In this document: positions 46,756 through 59,887 of the stretch, in pieces
Position numbering within the stretch: the first letter of the stretch is position 1
How the letters are laid out: the number at the start of each line of letters is the position of its first letter
Assembly: GCF_003369915.1 (NCBI RefSeq)
Contig: NW_022881603.1
Coordinates: 34,965,522 to 35,029,521, forward strand
Source: Drosophila miranda
Lineage: Eukaryota; Arthropoda; Insecta; Diptera; Drosophilidae
Length of the DNA stretch: 64,000 nucleotides
Direction of reading: 5' to 3'
The notes under the pieces: generated by a model
Seen by the model: only the letters and a program-made list of their open reading frames with translations
Databases searched by the model: none
Told to the model about the DNA's origin: nothing
Made by a program: the position numbers and the translations under genes

Positions 46756-47689
46756 CGAGGGGGAACGTTGTGAGTTGCTGCGGAGACCGCAACTCTACAT
46801 TTATACCCGATACTTAGTCAGTAGGGCTCTCCTCCGGCAGACGCCGCTAATATTAAACGACTTTCTTGACAGTGTCAAAAATGAGTAATCATTGTTTTTG
46901 TTATTTTTTAAGTTACCTATTTATAGTTTTGTTATTTTTTTTTCACTAACTACTTTATAATTAATCCCTGAATGGTTATGAATTAAAAAAATTTGATAAA
47001 TTTGAACCAAAGGCCATTATTTTCTTATCCAAAGTCAAAAAATTTAATTTATTTTCAGTGTGTAAAGAGTTTCTTGACATACTGTATATAATATAAGAAA
47101 AAATATATATGTATATACTTAATTAAAACCAATTTGCAATCGACGTTTGCATTATTTACAGCGAAAACATATTGTGTCGTACTCGTGACTAAAAGAGATT
47201 CCGAATTCAAACACAGACTAAACGAGGGGGAACGTTGTGAGTTGCTGCGGAGACCGCAACTCTACAAATATACCCGATACTTAGTCAGTAGGGCTCTCCT
47301 CCGGCAGACGCCGCTAATATTAAACGACTTTCTTGACAGTGTCAAAAATGAGTAATCATTGTTTTTGTTATTTTTTAAGTTACCTATTTATAGTTTTGTT
47401 ATTTTTTTTTCACTAACTACTTTATAATTAATCCCTGAATGGTTATGAATTAAAAAAATTTGATAAATTTGAACCAAAGGCCATTATTTTCTTATCCAAA
47501 GTCAAAAAATTTAATTTATTTTCAGTGTGTAAAGAGTTTCTTGACATACTGTATATAATATAAGAAAAAATATATATGTATATACTTAATTAAAACCAAT
47601 TTGCAATCGACGTTTGCATTATTTACAGCGAAAACATATTGTGTCGTACTCGTGACTAAAAGAGATTCCGAATTCAAACACAGACTAAA
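46756..47689. repeat. 467-bp tandem repeat x 2: DINE-1 end plus AT-rich segment
   Basis: Each period starts with 106 bp of DINE-1 hairpin end ('cgagggggaacg' to 'attaaacgac') followed by 361 bp of AT-rich DNA beginning 'tttcttgacagtgtc' and ending 'cacagactaaa'. A third DINE end starts the longer fragment at 47690. Other units have a single period (51808, 56397, 60981). Confidence 0.9.
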
Positions 47690-48343
47690 CGAGGGGGAAC
47701 GTTGTGAGTTGCTGCGGAGACCGCAACTCTACAAATATACCCGATACTTAGTCAGTAGGGCTCTCCTCCGGCAGACGCCGCTAATATTAAACGACACGAC
47801 AAAGAGTGCGTGCGAGAGAGAAAGAAAATCAGTCTGAGCGTGCCGTCGGGCGCTGCGTGGCCACTGCAAATTGATTTCTTGCTTTTGGCTACAAAAATGA
47901 TCCGATCTGACCCAGATTCAGCAATCTGATAGATATGGCCATATTCTATGACTCTGCGTTTTCAGTTTTCTCGAATGTGCAATATTGTGGATGCAACAGA
48001 TTTTCGTCTTTTGTGGGGGCGGAAGAGGGTGGGGCGAAATTCGGAGATATACGTTTTATAGTGAAATCTAACAGAAGTGCGGATAGCAAATTTGGTTACT
48101 CTAGCCTTAATAGTCTCTGAGATTTGTGGATGCCCCAGATTTTCTTCCTTTGCGGGGACATTTCGACGAGAAACAGACAAGGTCCGATATCACAGGAGTG
48201 TGGATACCAAATTTGGTTGCTCTGGCTCTTATAGGTTCTGAGATCCTTGAACTCATATTTTGCAATTGGCAAAACCGTCAATGAAACCTGTATGTTAGAG
48301 AGAGACAGAGCGAGAAAGAATAAAATTGTTTTTTTGATTCTGG
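47690..48343 (+). mobile_element. DINE-1 fragment D7, cut at the unit junction
   Basis: It runs from the hairpin end to 'tttgattctgg', where gene A sequence is joined. The same cut occurs at 52928 and 57515. Confidence 0.9.
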
Positions 48344-48582
48344 GTCGGGTATGTGGTCAAGCTGGACTCACTGCAGCACCGTCTATTCAGCATAATGTTT
48401 TGGAGGGTGATCCGGTCTTTGACAATCTGCGGTATGAACAGCTCCGTGTCATACCCCGGGCACTCCACCATCACCACGGCCCTTCCCGACAGCAACTGAA
48501 TTGTGAATGATAGCTCCGCCCGCGGACTTTTGCTCACCACCGCCGGCAACGACGGATTCGATTTTGGTGGTGTGGGTGCCAT
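48344..48582 (-). pseudogene. A4: gene A 5' fragment
   Basis: Carries the first 79 or so codons of gene A from ATG 48582 to LTTYPT, with the 36-bp segment present as in A3. It is then fused to DINE-1, which supplies a foreign tail in frame (QNQKNNFI ...) to a stop at 48295. Confidence 0.85.
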
Positions 48583-48812
48583 TGTAATGAATTAACGTAC
48601 GCCTTCCGATGGGGATAATTTTTACCAAAATTAATATCAATGTTGTAGCAAACTATTTGTGTGATGGCTGTGTAAAAGAACGATGTAAGCAACTAGAAAG
48701 AACAACTAGAATGAAGTAAAACAAACTGTGAACTTACTGGAATGTTTCCGACTGTTTTTTGGAAAATTATGATAAAATTTGAATTTGTTGGTCAAAAAAG
48801 GGAGGCTTCGAT

Positions 48813-50714
48813 CAAAGACTATACAATACCAAGATGTCGCATGAGGAACAAATGCTTTTTATACCCGATACTCAAAATGAGTATTGGGGTATATTAGATT
48901 TGTGGTAAAAGTGGATGTGTGTAACGTCCAGAAGGAATCGTTTCCGACCCCATAAAGTATATATATTCTTGATCAGCATCAATAGCCGAGTCGATTGAGC
49001 CCTGTCTGTCTGTCCGTCCGTCCGTCTGTCCGTCTGTCCGTCCCCTTCAGCGCCTAGTGCTCAAAGACTATAAGAGCTAGAGCAACGATGTTTTGGATCC
49101 AGACTTCTGTGATATGTCACTGCTACAAAAATATTTCAAAACTTCGCCCCGCCCACTTCCGCCCCCACAAAGGACGAAAATCTGTGGCATCCACAATTTT
49201 AAAGATATGAGAAAACCAAAAACGTAGAATTGTAGAGATTGACCATATCTTTAAGACTGCGGAATCTGAATTGGATCGTATCATTATTATAGCCAGCATC
49301 AAGAAAACAATTTCATTTTTTCTCGCCCTGTCTCTCTCTAACACACACGTAGCATAGGCGGCTTTGCTTAGAGTAAAGCATTAGCGCCTAGATCTCAGAG
49401 ACTACAAAAGCTAGAGCAACCAAATTTGGTATCCACACTCCTAATATATCGGACCGAGACGAGGTTGTTTCAAAATTTCGCCACACCCCCTTCCGCCCCC
49501 GCAAAGGACGAAAATCTGGGGATATTCAAAAATCTCAGAGACTATTAAGGCTAGAGTAACCAAATTTGGTATACGCACTCCTGTTAGATCTTACTATAAA
49601 ACGTGTATCTCAAAATTTCGCCCCACCTCCTTCCGCCCACACAAAGGACGAAAATCTGTTGCATCCACAATATTGCACATTCGAGAAAACTAAAAACGCA
49701 GAATCATAGATAATGACCATATCTATCAGATTGCTGAATCTGGATCAGATCGGATCATTTTTGTAGCCAAAAGCAAGAAATCAATTTTCAGTGGCTACGC
49801 AGCGCCCGACGTCACGCTCAGACTGATTTTCTTTCTCTCTCGCACGCACTCTTTGTCGTGTCGTTTAATATTAGCGGCGTCTGCCGGAGGAGAGCCCTAC
49901 TGACTAAGTATCGGGTATAACCGTAGAGTTGCGGTGTCCGCAGCAACTCACAACGTTCCCCCTCGTTCAATTTTCGTTTGACGCTTCATGGTACGGTCGC
50001 GCGGGGCTAGTACTTCAATTCTCTTTTACGCTACCTTCGCCTCCGAAGTGCTACTCGGCTTCGTCAATGCCTCAGTCAGCACGAGCTCTAGCCAACCCAG
50101 AAATATGCTTGTAGTTGTGTATATGTGTGTATGTCCTAGGTCGGCACGGCCATAAACCGGTTTCGCCCGCAGCATATACGGCTTTTAGCTTCACACACAA
50201 GCGCACTGAAAGCATGTCAGTGCCTGCGTGCCGAAACCGTAGGGCAGCGTGGTCGCTGATGTCTTTGGCGCGGCACAGTGGGGACTCAGCCGAAATAGTC
50301 AAAAAATTGTATGAGTGCTTTAGATAAATTTAATGTACGCATCTAATAGAGAATGTGCCAATCGAATTTTCAAGATAGTTTTAGTTTAGGAGATATAAGC
50401 ACTCAAAGTTTAACATTTTTTCAGTGTGCAAATATTTATTGACTAACTAACTAATTTAGCAAGCTGAGACGGCCAAAGGTCCCACTGTGCCGCTCCAAAG
50501 ACATCGGCGATCCGCGAACACCGCTTCGACGGTGAAGGCATTTCCGAACAGACGAAACCGAGGGGAAGCGGGGTCGCGGTAGAGACGAAGTACAGGCGAA
50601 AAGGGAATTGAAACCCCGCGCGCTCCATCGTACCATTTGGGTCCTAATGTTAGGACCCGCCATAGAACAGCTTTTTGGTCGCTCATGCAACATCTTGGTA
50701 TTGTATAATCTTTG
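48813..50714. mobile_element. FB2, copy of the long-inverted-repeat transposon
   Basis: Same borders and 7-bp duplication as FB1; DINE-1 D8 occupies 48859-49965. It was copied as part of the tandem unit rather than transposed. Confidence 0.85.
48859..49965 (-). mobile_element. DINE-1-type element D8 inside FB2
   Basis: Full-length, same position as D6. Confidence 0.9.
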
Positions 50715-52274
50715 CTTCGATTGTGCTCAGTGATGGAATTTTTATAATTATTATAGGGTTGCAACATCGATAGTTACTAGGACTAGGACTCTATGACTAG
50801 TTTGTACTATCCTACTCGTATTTTCTGTTTTAATTAAATTATCACCTATAAATTAAATATAAATGTAATGAAAACATATCGATAGTTAATGATATCGCAC
50901 TATCGGCAGTCGATAGTACCACTAACCATACAGTATATAGATGGCCAGTTCATACAACGAAAGCGTCACACACTGGCTAGCGCGTTCAGTACCCCAGAGT
51001 GACGTCATCATGAGAGAGAGAGCGCAGAGAGAACATCTTTGCATGTGTTAGTACACACGCAATATGTTTCGACAAAAATATGTGATTGTATGCTTTTTCA
51101 GATTTTTTTGAACTCTCTCAGGTCTGGTTCTGTTTTGCCACCAGCATGTTTTAGTGTATGGGTGCACATGCATTCTCACGTACTTTGCGTGTGTGTGTTT
51201 AGTATTGCTGGCCGCTAGAACTGAAATTTGAGTTTGGTTCTTGTTTTGGGTCTTTTGATGGACTGATCAACCGCCACAAAATAAATGAAGAATGGTACAC
51301 TAGGGCGTGGGCAATGAAATAAAAGCTGTTATTTGTTTGATTTATACCACAAAATATAAAAAATTACAATAATATAATTACACATTTATTTCCTTATTTT
51401 AAACAGGTTTATTATAAATTATAAAAATTATGCAAAAGCCGTCGGTTCTCGACTTTTTTGTTTATTATAACTAAAACACTGATGTATCTAAATATACAAT
51501 ATAAGAAAAAATATATATATACTTAAATAAATATGCATAAATATAAATGGAATTGGTTTTACATATATGTATTTCAAATCAATTGTCAATCGCGCGCTTT
51601 CCGACGGGAATCCGCAAAGCAAAATTTAGATGCCGGTCGCACCTTGAATACTCTCATGGACAATACCCATAAATTTTCTAATTCAATTATAAAATATCTT
51701 ATGTACATACATATGTACATAAATATTAAAGTTTATTACATTCGGATATTTTATTTTGATATATTTAATCGGCATTTCGAGACAAAGTCTCACAAATTCA
51801 ATTTAAACGAGGGGGAACGTTGTGAGTTGCTGCGGAGACCGCAACTCTACATTTATACCCGATACTTAGTCAGTAGGGCTCTCCTCCGGCAGACGCCGCT
51901 AATATTAAACGACTTTCTTGACAGTGTCAAAAATGAGTAATCATTGTTTTTGTTATTTTTTAAGTTACCTATTTATAGTTTTGTTATTTTTTTTTCACTA
52001 ACTACTTTATAATTAATCCCTGAATGGTTATGAATTAAAAAAATTTGATAAATTTGAACCAAAGGCCATTATTTTCTTATCCAAAGTCAAAAAATTTAAT
52101 TTATTTTCAGTGTGTAAAGAGTTTCTTGACATACTGTATATAATATAAGAAAAAATATATATGTATATACTTAATTAAAACCAATTTGCAATCGACGTTT
52201 GCATTATTTACAGCGAAAACATATTGTGTCGTACTCGTGACTAAAAGAGATTCCGAATTCAAACACAGACTAAA
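50715..52274 (-). other. Gene A upstream DNA and AT-rich segment of unit B
   Basis: Equivalent to 39395-40391 plus 46656-47222, with the LTR-element target empty at about 51711. It includes the small DINE end at 51808-51913. No gene was recognised; a 135-codon frame at 51533-51940 crosses the DINE end and is not convincing. Confidence 0.7.
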
Positions 52275-52928
52275 CGAGGGGGAACGTTGTGAGTTGCTGC
52301 GGAGACCGCAACTCTACAAATATACCCGATACTTAGTCAGTAGGGCTCTCCTCCGGCAGACGCCGCTAATATTAAACGACACGACAAAGAGTGCGTGCGA
52401 GAGAGAAAGAAAATCAGTCTGAGCGTGCCGTCGGGCGCTGCGTGGCCACTGCAAATTGATTTCTTGCTTTTGGCTACAAAAATGATCCGATCTGACCCAG
52501 ATTCAGCAATCTGATAGATATGGCCATTTTCTATGATTCTGCGTTTTTAGTTTTCTCGAATGTGCAATATTGTGGATGCAACAGATTTTCGTCTTTTGTG
52601 GGGGCGGAAGAGGGTGGGGCGAAATTCGGAGATATACGTTTTATAGTGAAATCTAACAGAAGTGCGGATACCAAATTTGGTTACTCTAGCCTTAATAGTC
52701 TCTGAGATTTGTGGATGCCCCAGATTTTCTTCCTTTGCGGGGACATTTGGACGAGAAACAGACAAGGTCCGATATCACAGGAGTGTGGATACCAAATTTG
52801 GTTGCTCTGGCTCTTATAGGTTCTGAGATCCTTGAACTCATATTTTGCAATTGGCAAAACCGTCAATGAAACCTGTATGTTAGAGAGAGACAGAGCGAGA
52901 AAGAATAAAATTGTTTTTTTGATTCTGG
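52275..52928 (+). mobile_element. DINE-1 fragment D9, cut at the unit junction
   Basis: Same as D7, ending 'gattctgg' next to gene A fragment A5. Confidence 0.9.
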
Positions 52929-53167
52929 GTCGGGTATGTGGTCAAGCTGGACTCACTGCAGCACCGTCTATTCAGCATAATGTTTTGGAGGGTGATCCGG
53001 TCTTTGACAATCTGCGGTATGAACAGCTCCGTGTCATACCCCGGGCACTCCACCATCACCACGGCCCTTCCCGACAGCAACTGAATTGTGAATGATAGCT
53101 CCGCCCGCGGACTTTTGCTCACCACCGCCGGCAACGACGGATTCGATTTTGGTGGTGTGGGTGCCAT
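52929..53167 (-). pseudogene. A5: gene A 5' fragment
   Basis: Identical in layout to A4, from ATG 53167; fused to D9. Confidence 0.85.
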
Positions 53168-53397
53168 TGTAATGAATTAACGTACGCCTTCCGATGGGGA
53201 TAATTTTTACCAAAATTAATATCAATGTTGTAGCAAACTATTTGTGTGATGGCTGTGTAAAAGAACGATGTAAGCAACTAGAAAGAACAACTAGAATGAA
53301 GTAAAACAAACTGTGAACTTACTGGAATGTTTCCGACTGTTTTTTGGAAAATTATGATAAAATTTGAATTTGTTGGTCAAAAAAGGGAGGCTTCGAT

Positions 53398-55299
53398 CAA
53401 AGACTATACAATACCAAGATGTCGCATGAGGAACAAATGCTTTTTATACCCGATACTCAAAATGAGTATTGGGGTATATTAGATTTGTGGTAAAAGTGGA
53501 TGTGTGTAACGTCCAGAAGGAATCGTTTCCGACCCCATAAAGTATATATATTCTTGATCAGCATCAATAGCCGAGTCGATTGAGCCCTGTCTGTCTGTCC
53601 GTCCGTCCGTCTGTCCGTCTGTCCGTCCCCTTCAGCGCCTAGTGCTCAAAGACTATAAGAGCTAGAGCAACGATGTTTTGGATCCAGACTTCTGTGATAT
53701 GTCACTGCTACAAAAATATTTCAAAACTTCGCCCCGCCCACTTCCGCCCCCACAAAGGACGAAAATCTGTGGCATCCACAATTTTAAAGATATGAGAAAA
53801 CCAAAAACGTAGAATTGTAGAGATTGACCATATCTTTAAGACTGCGGAATCTGAATTGGATCGTATCATTATTATAGCCAGCATCAAGAAAACAATTTCA
53901 TTTTTTCTCGCCCTGTCTCTCTCTAACACACACGTAGCATAGGCGGCTTTGCTTAGAGTAAAGCATTAGCGCCTAGATCTCAGAGACTACAAAAGCTAGA
54001 GCAACCAAATTTGGTATCCACACTCCTAATATATCGGACCGAGACGAGGTTGTTTCAAAATTTCGCCACACCCCCTTCCGCCCCCGCAAAGGACGAAAAT
54101 CTGGGGATATTCAAAAATCTCAGAGACTATTAAGGCTAGAGTAACCAAATTTGGTATACGCACTCCTGTTAGATCTTACTATAAAACGTGTATCTCAAAA
54201 TTTCGCCCCACCCCCTTCCGCCCACACAAAGGACGAAAATCTGTTGCATCCACAATATTGCACATTCGAGAAAACTAAAAACGCAGAATCATAGATAATG
54301 ACCATATCTATCAGATTGCTGAATCTGGATCAGATCAGATCATTTTTATAGCCAATAGGAACAAATCAATTTGCAGTGGCTACGCAGCGCCCGACGTCAC
54401 GCTCAGACTGATTTTCTGTCTCTCTCGCACGCACTCTTTGTCGTGTCGTTTAATATTAGCGGCGTCTGCCGGAGGAGAGCCATACTGACTTAGTATCGGG
54501 TATAACCGTAGAGTTGCGGTGTCCGCAGCAACTCACAACGTTCCCCCTCGTTCAATTTTCGTTTGACGCTTCATGGTACGGTCGCGCGGGGCTAGTACTT
54601 CAATTCTCTTTTACGCTACCTTCGCCTCCGAAGTGCTACTCGGCTTCGTCAATGCCTCAGTCAGCACGAGCTCTAGCCAACCCAGAAATATGCTTGTAGT
54701 TGTGTATATGTGTGTATGTCCTAGGTCGGCACGGCCATAAACCGGTTTCGCCCGCAGCATATACGGCTTTTAGCTTCACACACAAGCGCACTGAAAGCAT
54801 GTCAGTGCCTGCGTGCCGAAACCGTAGGGCAGCGTGGTCGCTGATGTCTTTGGCGCGGCACAGTGGGGACTCAGCCGAAATAGTCAAAAAATTGTATGAG
54901 TGCTTTAGATAAATTTAATGTACGCATCTAATAGAGAATTTGCCAATCGAATTTTCAAGATAGTTTTAGTTTAGGAGATATAAGCACTCAAAGTTTAACA
55001 TTTTTTCAGTGTGCAAATATTTATTGACTAACTAACTAATTTAGCAAGCTGAGACGGCCAAAGGTCCCACTGTGCCGCTCCAAAGACATCGGCGATCCGC
55101 GAACACCGCTTCGACGGTGAAGGCATTTCCGAACAGACGAAACCGAGGGGAAGCGGGGTCGCGGTAGAGACGAAGTACAGGCGAAAAGGGAATTGAAACC
55201 CCGCGCGCTCCATCGTACCATTTGGGTCCTAATGTTAGGACCCGCCATAGAACAGCTTTTTGGTCGCTCATGCAACATCTTGGTATTGTATAATCTTTG
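53398..55299. mobile_element. FB3 with DINE-1 D10 (53444-54550)
   Basis: Same borders as FB1 and FB2, with the DINE-1 in the same place and orientation. Confidence 0.85.
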
Positions 55300-56862
55300 C
55301 TTCGATTGTGCTCAGTGATGGAATTTTTATAATTATTATAGGGTTGCAACATCGATAGTTACTAGGACTAGGACTCTATGACTAGTTTGTACTATCCTAC
55401 TCGGATTTTCTGTTTTAATTAAATTATGACCTATAAATTAAATATAAATGTAATGAAAACATATCGATAGTTAATGATATCGCACTATCGGCAGTCGATA
55501 GTACCACTAACCATACAGTATATAGATGGCCAGTTCATACAACGAAAGCGTCACACACTGGCTAGCGCGTTCAGTACCCCAGAGTGACGTCATCATGAGA
55601 GAGAGAGCGCAGAGAGAACATCTTTGCATGTGTTAGTACACACGCAATATGTTTCGACAAAAATATGTGATTGTATGCTTTTTCAGATTTTTTTGAACTC
55701 TCTCAGGTCTGGTTCTGTTTTGCCACCAGCATGTTTTAGTGTATGGGTGCACATGCATTCTCACGTACTTTGCGTGTGTGTGTTTAGTATTGCTGGCCGC
55801 TAGAACTGAAATTTGAGTTTGGTTCTTGTTTTGGGTCTTTTGATGGACTGATCAACCGCCACAAAATAAATGAAGAATGGTACACTAGGGCGTGGGAAAT
55901 GAAATAAAAGCTGTTATTTGTTTGATTTATACCACAAAATATAAAATATTACAATAATATAATTACACATTTATTTCCTTATTTTAAACAGGTTTATTAT
56001 AAATTATAAAAATTATGCAAAAGCCGTCGGTTCTCGACTTTTTTGTTTATTATAACTAAAACACTGATGTATCTAAATATACAATATAAGAAAAAATATA
56101 TATGTATATACTTAAATAAATATGCATAAATATAAATGGAATTGGTTTTACATATATGTATTTCAAATCAATTGTCAATCGCGCGCTTTCCGACGGGAAT
56201 CCGCAAAGCAAAATTTAGATGCCGGTCGCACCTTGAATACTCTCATGGACAATACCCATAAATTTTCTAATTCAATTATAAAATATCTTATGTACATACT
56301 TATGTACATAAATATTAAAGTTTATTACATTCGGATATTTTATTTTGATATATTTAATCGGCATTTCGAGACAAAGTCTCACAAATTCAATTTAAACGAG
56401 GGGGAACGTTGTGAGTTGCTGCGGAGACCGCAACTCTACATTTATACCCGATACTTAGTCAGTAGGGCTCTCCTCCGGCAGACGCCGCTAATATTAAACG
56501 ACTTTCTTGACAGTGTCAAAAATGAGTAATCATTGTTTTTGTTATTTTTTAAGTTACCTATTTATAGTTTTGTTATTTTTTTTCACTAACTACTTTATAA
56601 TTAATCCCTGAATGGTTATGAATTAAAAAAATTTGATAAATTTGAACCAAATGCCATTATTTTCTTATCCAAAGTCAAAAAATTTAATTTATTTTCAGTG
56701 TGTAAAGAGTTTCTTGACATACTGTATATAATATAAGAAAAAATATATATGTATATACTTAATTAAAACCAATTTGCAATCGACGTTTGCATTATTTACA
56801 GCGAAAACATATTGTGTCGTACTCGTGACTAAAAGAGATTCCGAATTCAAACACAGACTAAA
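55300..56862 (-). other. Gene A upstream DNA and AT-rich segment of unit C
   Basis: As in unit B; small DINE end at 56397-56502; LTR-element target empty at about 56295. No gene recognised. Confidence 0.7.
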
Positions 56863-57515
56863 CGAGGGGGAACGTTGTGAGTTGCTGCGGAGACCGCAAC
56901 TCTACAAATATACCCGATACTTAGTCAGTAGGGCTCTCCTCCGGCAGACGCCGCTAATATTAAACGACACGACAAAGAGTGCGTGCGAGAGAGAAAGAAA
57001 ATCAGTCTGAGCGTGCCGTCGGGCGCTGCGTGGCCACTGCAAATTGATTTCTTGCTTTTGGCTACAAAAATGATCCGATCTGACCCAGATTCAGCAATCT
57101 GATAGATATGGCCATTTTCTATGATTCTGCGTTTTTAGTTTTCTCGAATGTGCAATATTGTGGATGCAACAGATTTTCGTCTTTTGTGGGGGCGGAAGAG
57201 GGTGGGGCGAAATTCGGAGATAGACGTTTTATAGTGAAATCTAACAGAAGTGCGGATACCAAATTTGGTTACTCTAGCCTTAATAGTCTCTGAGATTTGT
57301 GGATGCCCCAGATTTTCTTCCTTTGCGGGGACATTTGGACGAGAAACAGACAAGGTCCGATATCACAGGAGTGTGGATACCAAATTTGGTTGCTCTGGCT
57401 CTTATAGGTTCTGAGATCCTTGAACTCATATTTTGCAATTGGCAAAACCGTCAATGAAACCTGTATGTTAGAGAGAGACAGAGCGAGAAAGAATAAAATT
57501 GTTTTTTTGATTCTG
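56863..57515 (+). mobile_element. DINE-1 fragment D11, cut at the unit junction
   Basis: Same as D7 and D9; the junction reads 'gattctgtgtcgggtatg', one base different from the other two. Confidence 0.9.
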
Positions 57516-57755
57516 TGTCGGGTATGTGGTCAAGCTGGACTCACTGCAGCACCGTCTATTCAGCATAATGTTTTGGAGGGTGATCCGGTCTTTGACAATC
57601 TGCGGTATGAACAGCTCCGTGTCATACCCCGGGCACTCCACCATCACCACGGCCCTTCCCGACAGCAACTGAATTGTGAATGATAGCTCCGCCCGCGGAC
57701 TTTTGCTCACCACCGCCGGCAACGACGGATTCGATTTTGGTGGTGTGGGTGCCAT
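57516..57755 (-). pseudogene. A6: gene A 5' fragment
   Basis: As A4 and A5, from ATG 57755. Confidence 0.85.
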
Positions 57756-57985
57756 TGTAATGAATTAACGTACGCCTTCCGATGGGGATAATTTTTACCA
57801 AAATTAATATCAATGTTGTAGCAAACTATTTGTGTGATGGCTGTGTAAAAGAACGATGTAAGCAACTAGAAAGAACAACTAGAATGAAGTAAAACAAACT
57901 GTGAACTTACTGGAATGTTTCCGACTGTTTTTTGGAAAATTATGATAAAATTTGAATTTGTTGGTCAAAAAAGGGAGGCTTCGAT

Positions 57986-59887
57986 CAAAGACTATACAAT
58001 ACCAAGATGTCGCATGAGGAACAAATGCTTTTTATACCCGATACTCAAAATGAGTATTGGGGTATATTAGATTTGTGGTAAAAGTGGATGTGTGTAACGT
58101 CCAGAAGGAATCGTTTCCGACCCCATAAAGTATATATATTCTTGATCAGCATCAATAGCCGAGTCGATTGAGCCCTGTCTGTCTGTCCGTCCGTCCGTCT
58201 GTCCGTCTGTCCGTCTTCTTCAGCGCCTAGTGCTCAAAGACTATAAGAGCTAGAGCAACGATGTTTTGGATCCAGACTTCTGTGATATGTCACTGCTACA
58301 AAAATATTTCAAAACTTCGCCCCGCCCACTTCCGCCCCCACAAAGGACGAAAATCTGTGGCAGCCACAATTTTAAAGATATGAGAAAACCAAAAACGTAG
58401 AATTGTAGAGATTGACCATATCTTTAAGACTGCGGAATCTGAATTGGATCGTATCATTATTATAGCCAGCATCAAGAAAACAATTTCATTTTTTCTCGCC
58501 CTGTATCTCTCTAACACACACGTAGCATAGGCGGCTTTGCTTAGAGTAAAGCATTAGCGCCTAGATCTCAGAGACTACAAAAGCTAGAGCAACCAAATTT
58601 GGTATCCACACTCCTAATATATCGGACCGAGACGAGGTTGTTTCAAAATTTCGCCACACCCCCTTCCGCCCCCGCAAAGGACGAAAATCTGGGGATATTC
58701 AAAAATCTCAGAGACTATTAAGGCTAGAGTAACCAAATTTGGTATACGCACTCCTGTTAGATCTTACTATAAAACGTGTATCTCAAAATTTCGCCCCACC
58801 CCCTTCCGCCCACACAAAGGACGAAAATCTGTTGCATCCACAATATTGCACATTCGAGAAAACTAAAAACGCAGAATCATAGATAATGACCATATCTATC
58901 AGATTGCTGAATCTGGATCAGATCAGATCATTTTTATAGCCAATAGGAACAAATCAATTTGCAGTGGCTACGCAGCGCCCGACGTCACGCTCAGACTGAT
59001 TTTCTGTCTCTCTCGCACGCACTCTTTGTCGTGTCGTTTAATATTAGCGGCGTCTGCCGGAGGAGATCCATACTGACTTAGTATCGGGTATAACCGTAGA
59101 GTTGCGGTGTCCGCAGCAACTCACAACGTTCCCCGTCGTTCAATTTTCGTTTGACGCTTCATGGTACGGTCGCGCGGGGCTAGTACTTCAATTCTCTTTT
59201 ACGCTACCTTCGCCTCCGAAGTGCTACTCGGCTTCGTCAATGCCTCAGTCAGCACGAGCTCTAGCCAACCCAGAAATATGCTTGTAGTTGTGTATATGTG
59301 TGTATGTCCTAGGTCGGCACGGCCATAAACCGGTTTCGCCCGCAGCATATACGGCTTTTAGCTTCACACACAAGCGCACTGAAAGCATGTCAGTGCCTGC
59401 GTGCCGAAACCGTAGGGCAGCGTGGTCGCTGATGTCTTTGGCGCGGCACAGTGGGGACTCAGCCGAAATAGTCAAAAAATTGTATGAGTGCTTTAGATAA
59501 ATTTAATGTACGCATCTAATAGAGAATTTGCCAATCGAATTTTCAAGATAGTTTTAGTTTAGGAGATATAAGCACTCAAAGTTTAACATTTTTTCAGTGT
59601 GCAAATATTTATTGACTAACTAACTAATTTAGCAAGCTGAGACGGCCAAAGGTCCCACTGTGCCGCTCCAAAGACATCGGCGATCCGCGAACACCGCTTC
59701 GACGGTGAAGGCATTTCCGAACAGACGAAACCGAGGGGAAGCGGGGTCGCGGTAGAGACGAAGTACAGGCGAAAAGGGAATTGAAACCCCGCGCGCTCCA
59801 TCGTACCATTTGGGTCCTAGCATTAGGACCCGCCATAGAACAGCTTTTTGGTCGCTCATGCAACATCTTGGTATTGTATAATCTTTG
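57986..59887. mobile_element. FB4 with DINE-1 D12 (58032-59138)
   Basis: Same borders as FB1. A few private changes are visible, such as 'ccccgtcgttc' at the DINE end and 'gtcctagcattaggac' in the right arm. Confidence 0.85.

Larger units (their letters stand above)
37023..48343. repeat. Tandem unit A (founder unit, expanded by insertions)
   Basis: It runs from the gene A point where the later units are cut to the first DINE/gene A junction. Without the 6.26-kb LTR element and one extra 467-bp repeat it equals the 4.59-kb unit. It is the only unit attached to a full gene A (A3). Confidence 0.85.
48344..52928. repeat. Tandem unit B (4.585 kb)
   Basis: Order: gene A 5' fragment (reverse), FB2 containing D8, gene A upstream DNA, 106-bp DINE end, AT-rich segment, DINE fragment. 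Nearly identical by eye to units C and D, with sparse point differences (for example 'atccacaat' versus 'agccacaat' in unit D). Confidence 0.95.
52929..57515. repeat. Tandem unit C (4.587 kb)
   Basis: Same order as unit B. Its DINE D10 carries the variant 'ttttatagccaataggaac' near the hairpin end, shared with unit D but not with A or B ('tttgtagccaaaagcaag'). Confidence 0.95.

Noticed and set aside
51533..51940. A 135-codon frame repeated in units B, C and D (also 56122-56529 and 60706-61113)
   Set aside because: Its conservation is explained by recent duplication, and the second half crosses AT-rich DNA and a DINE-1 end; no signature of coding constraint can be claimed.
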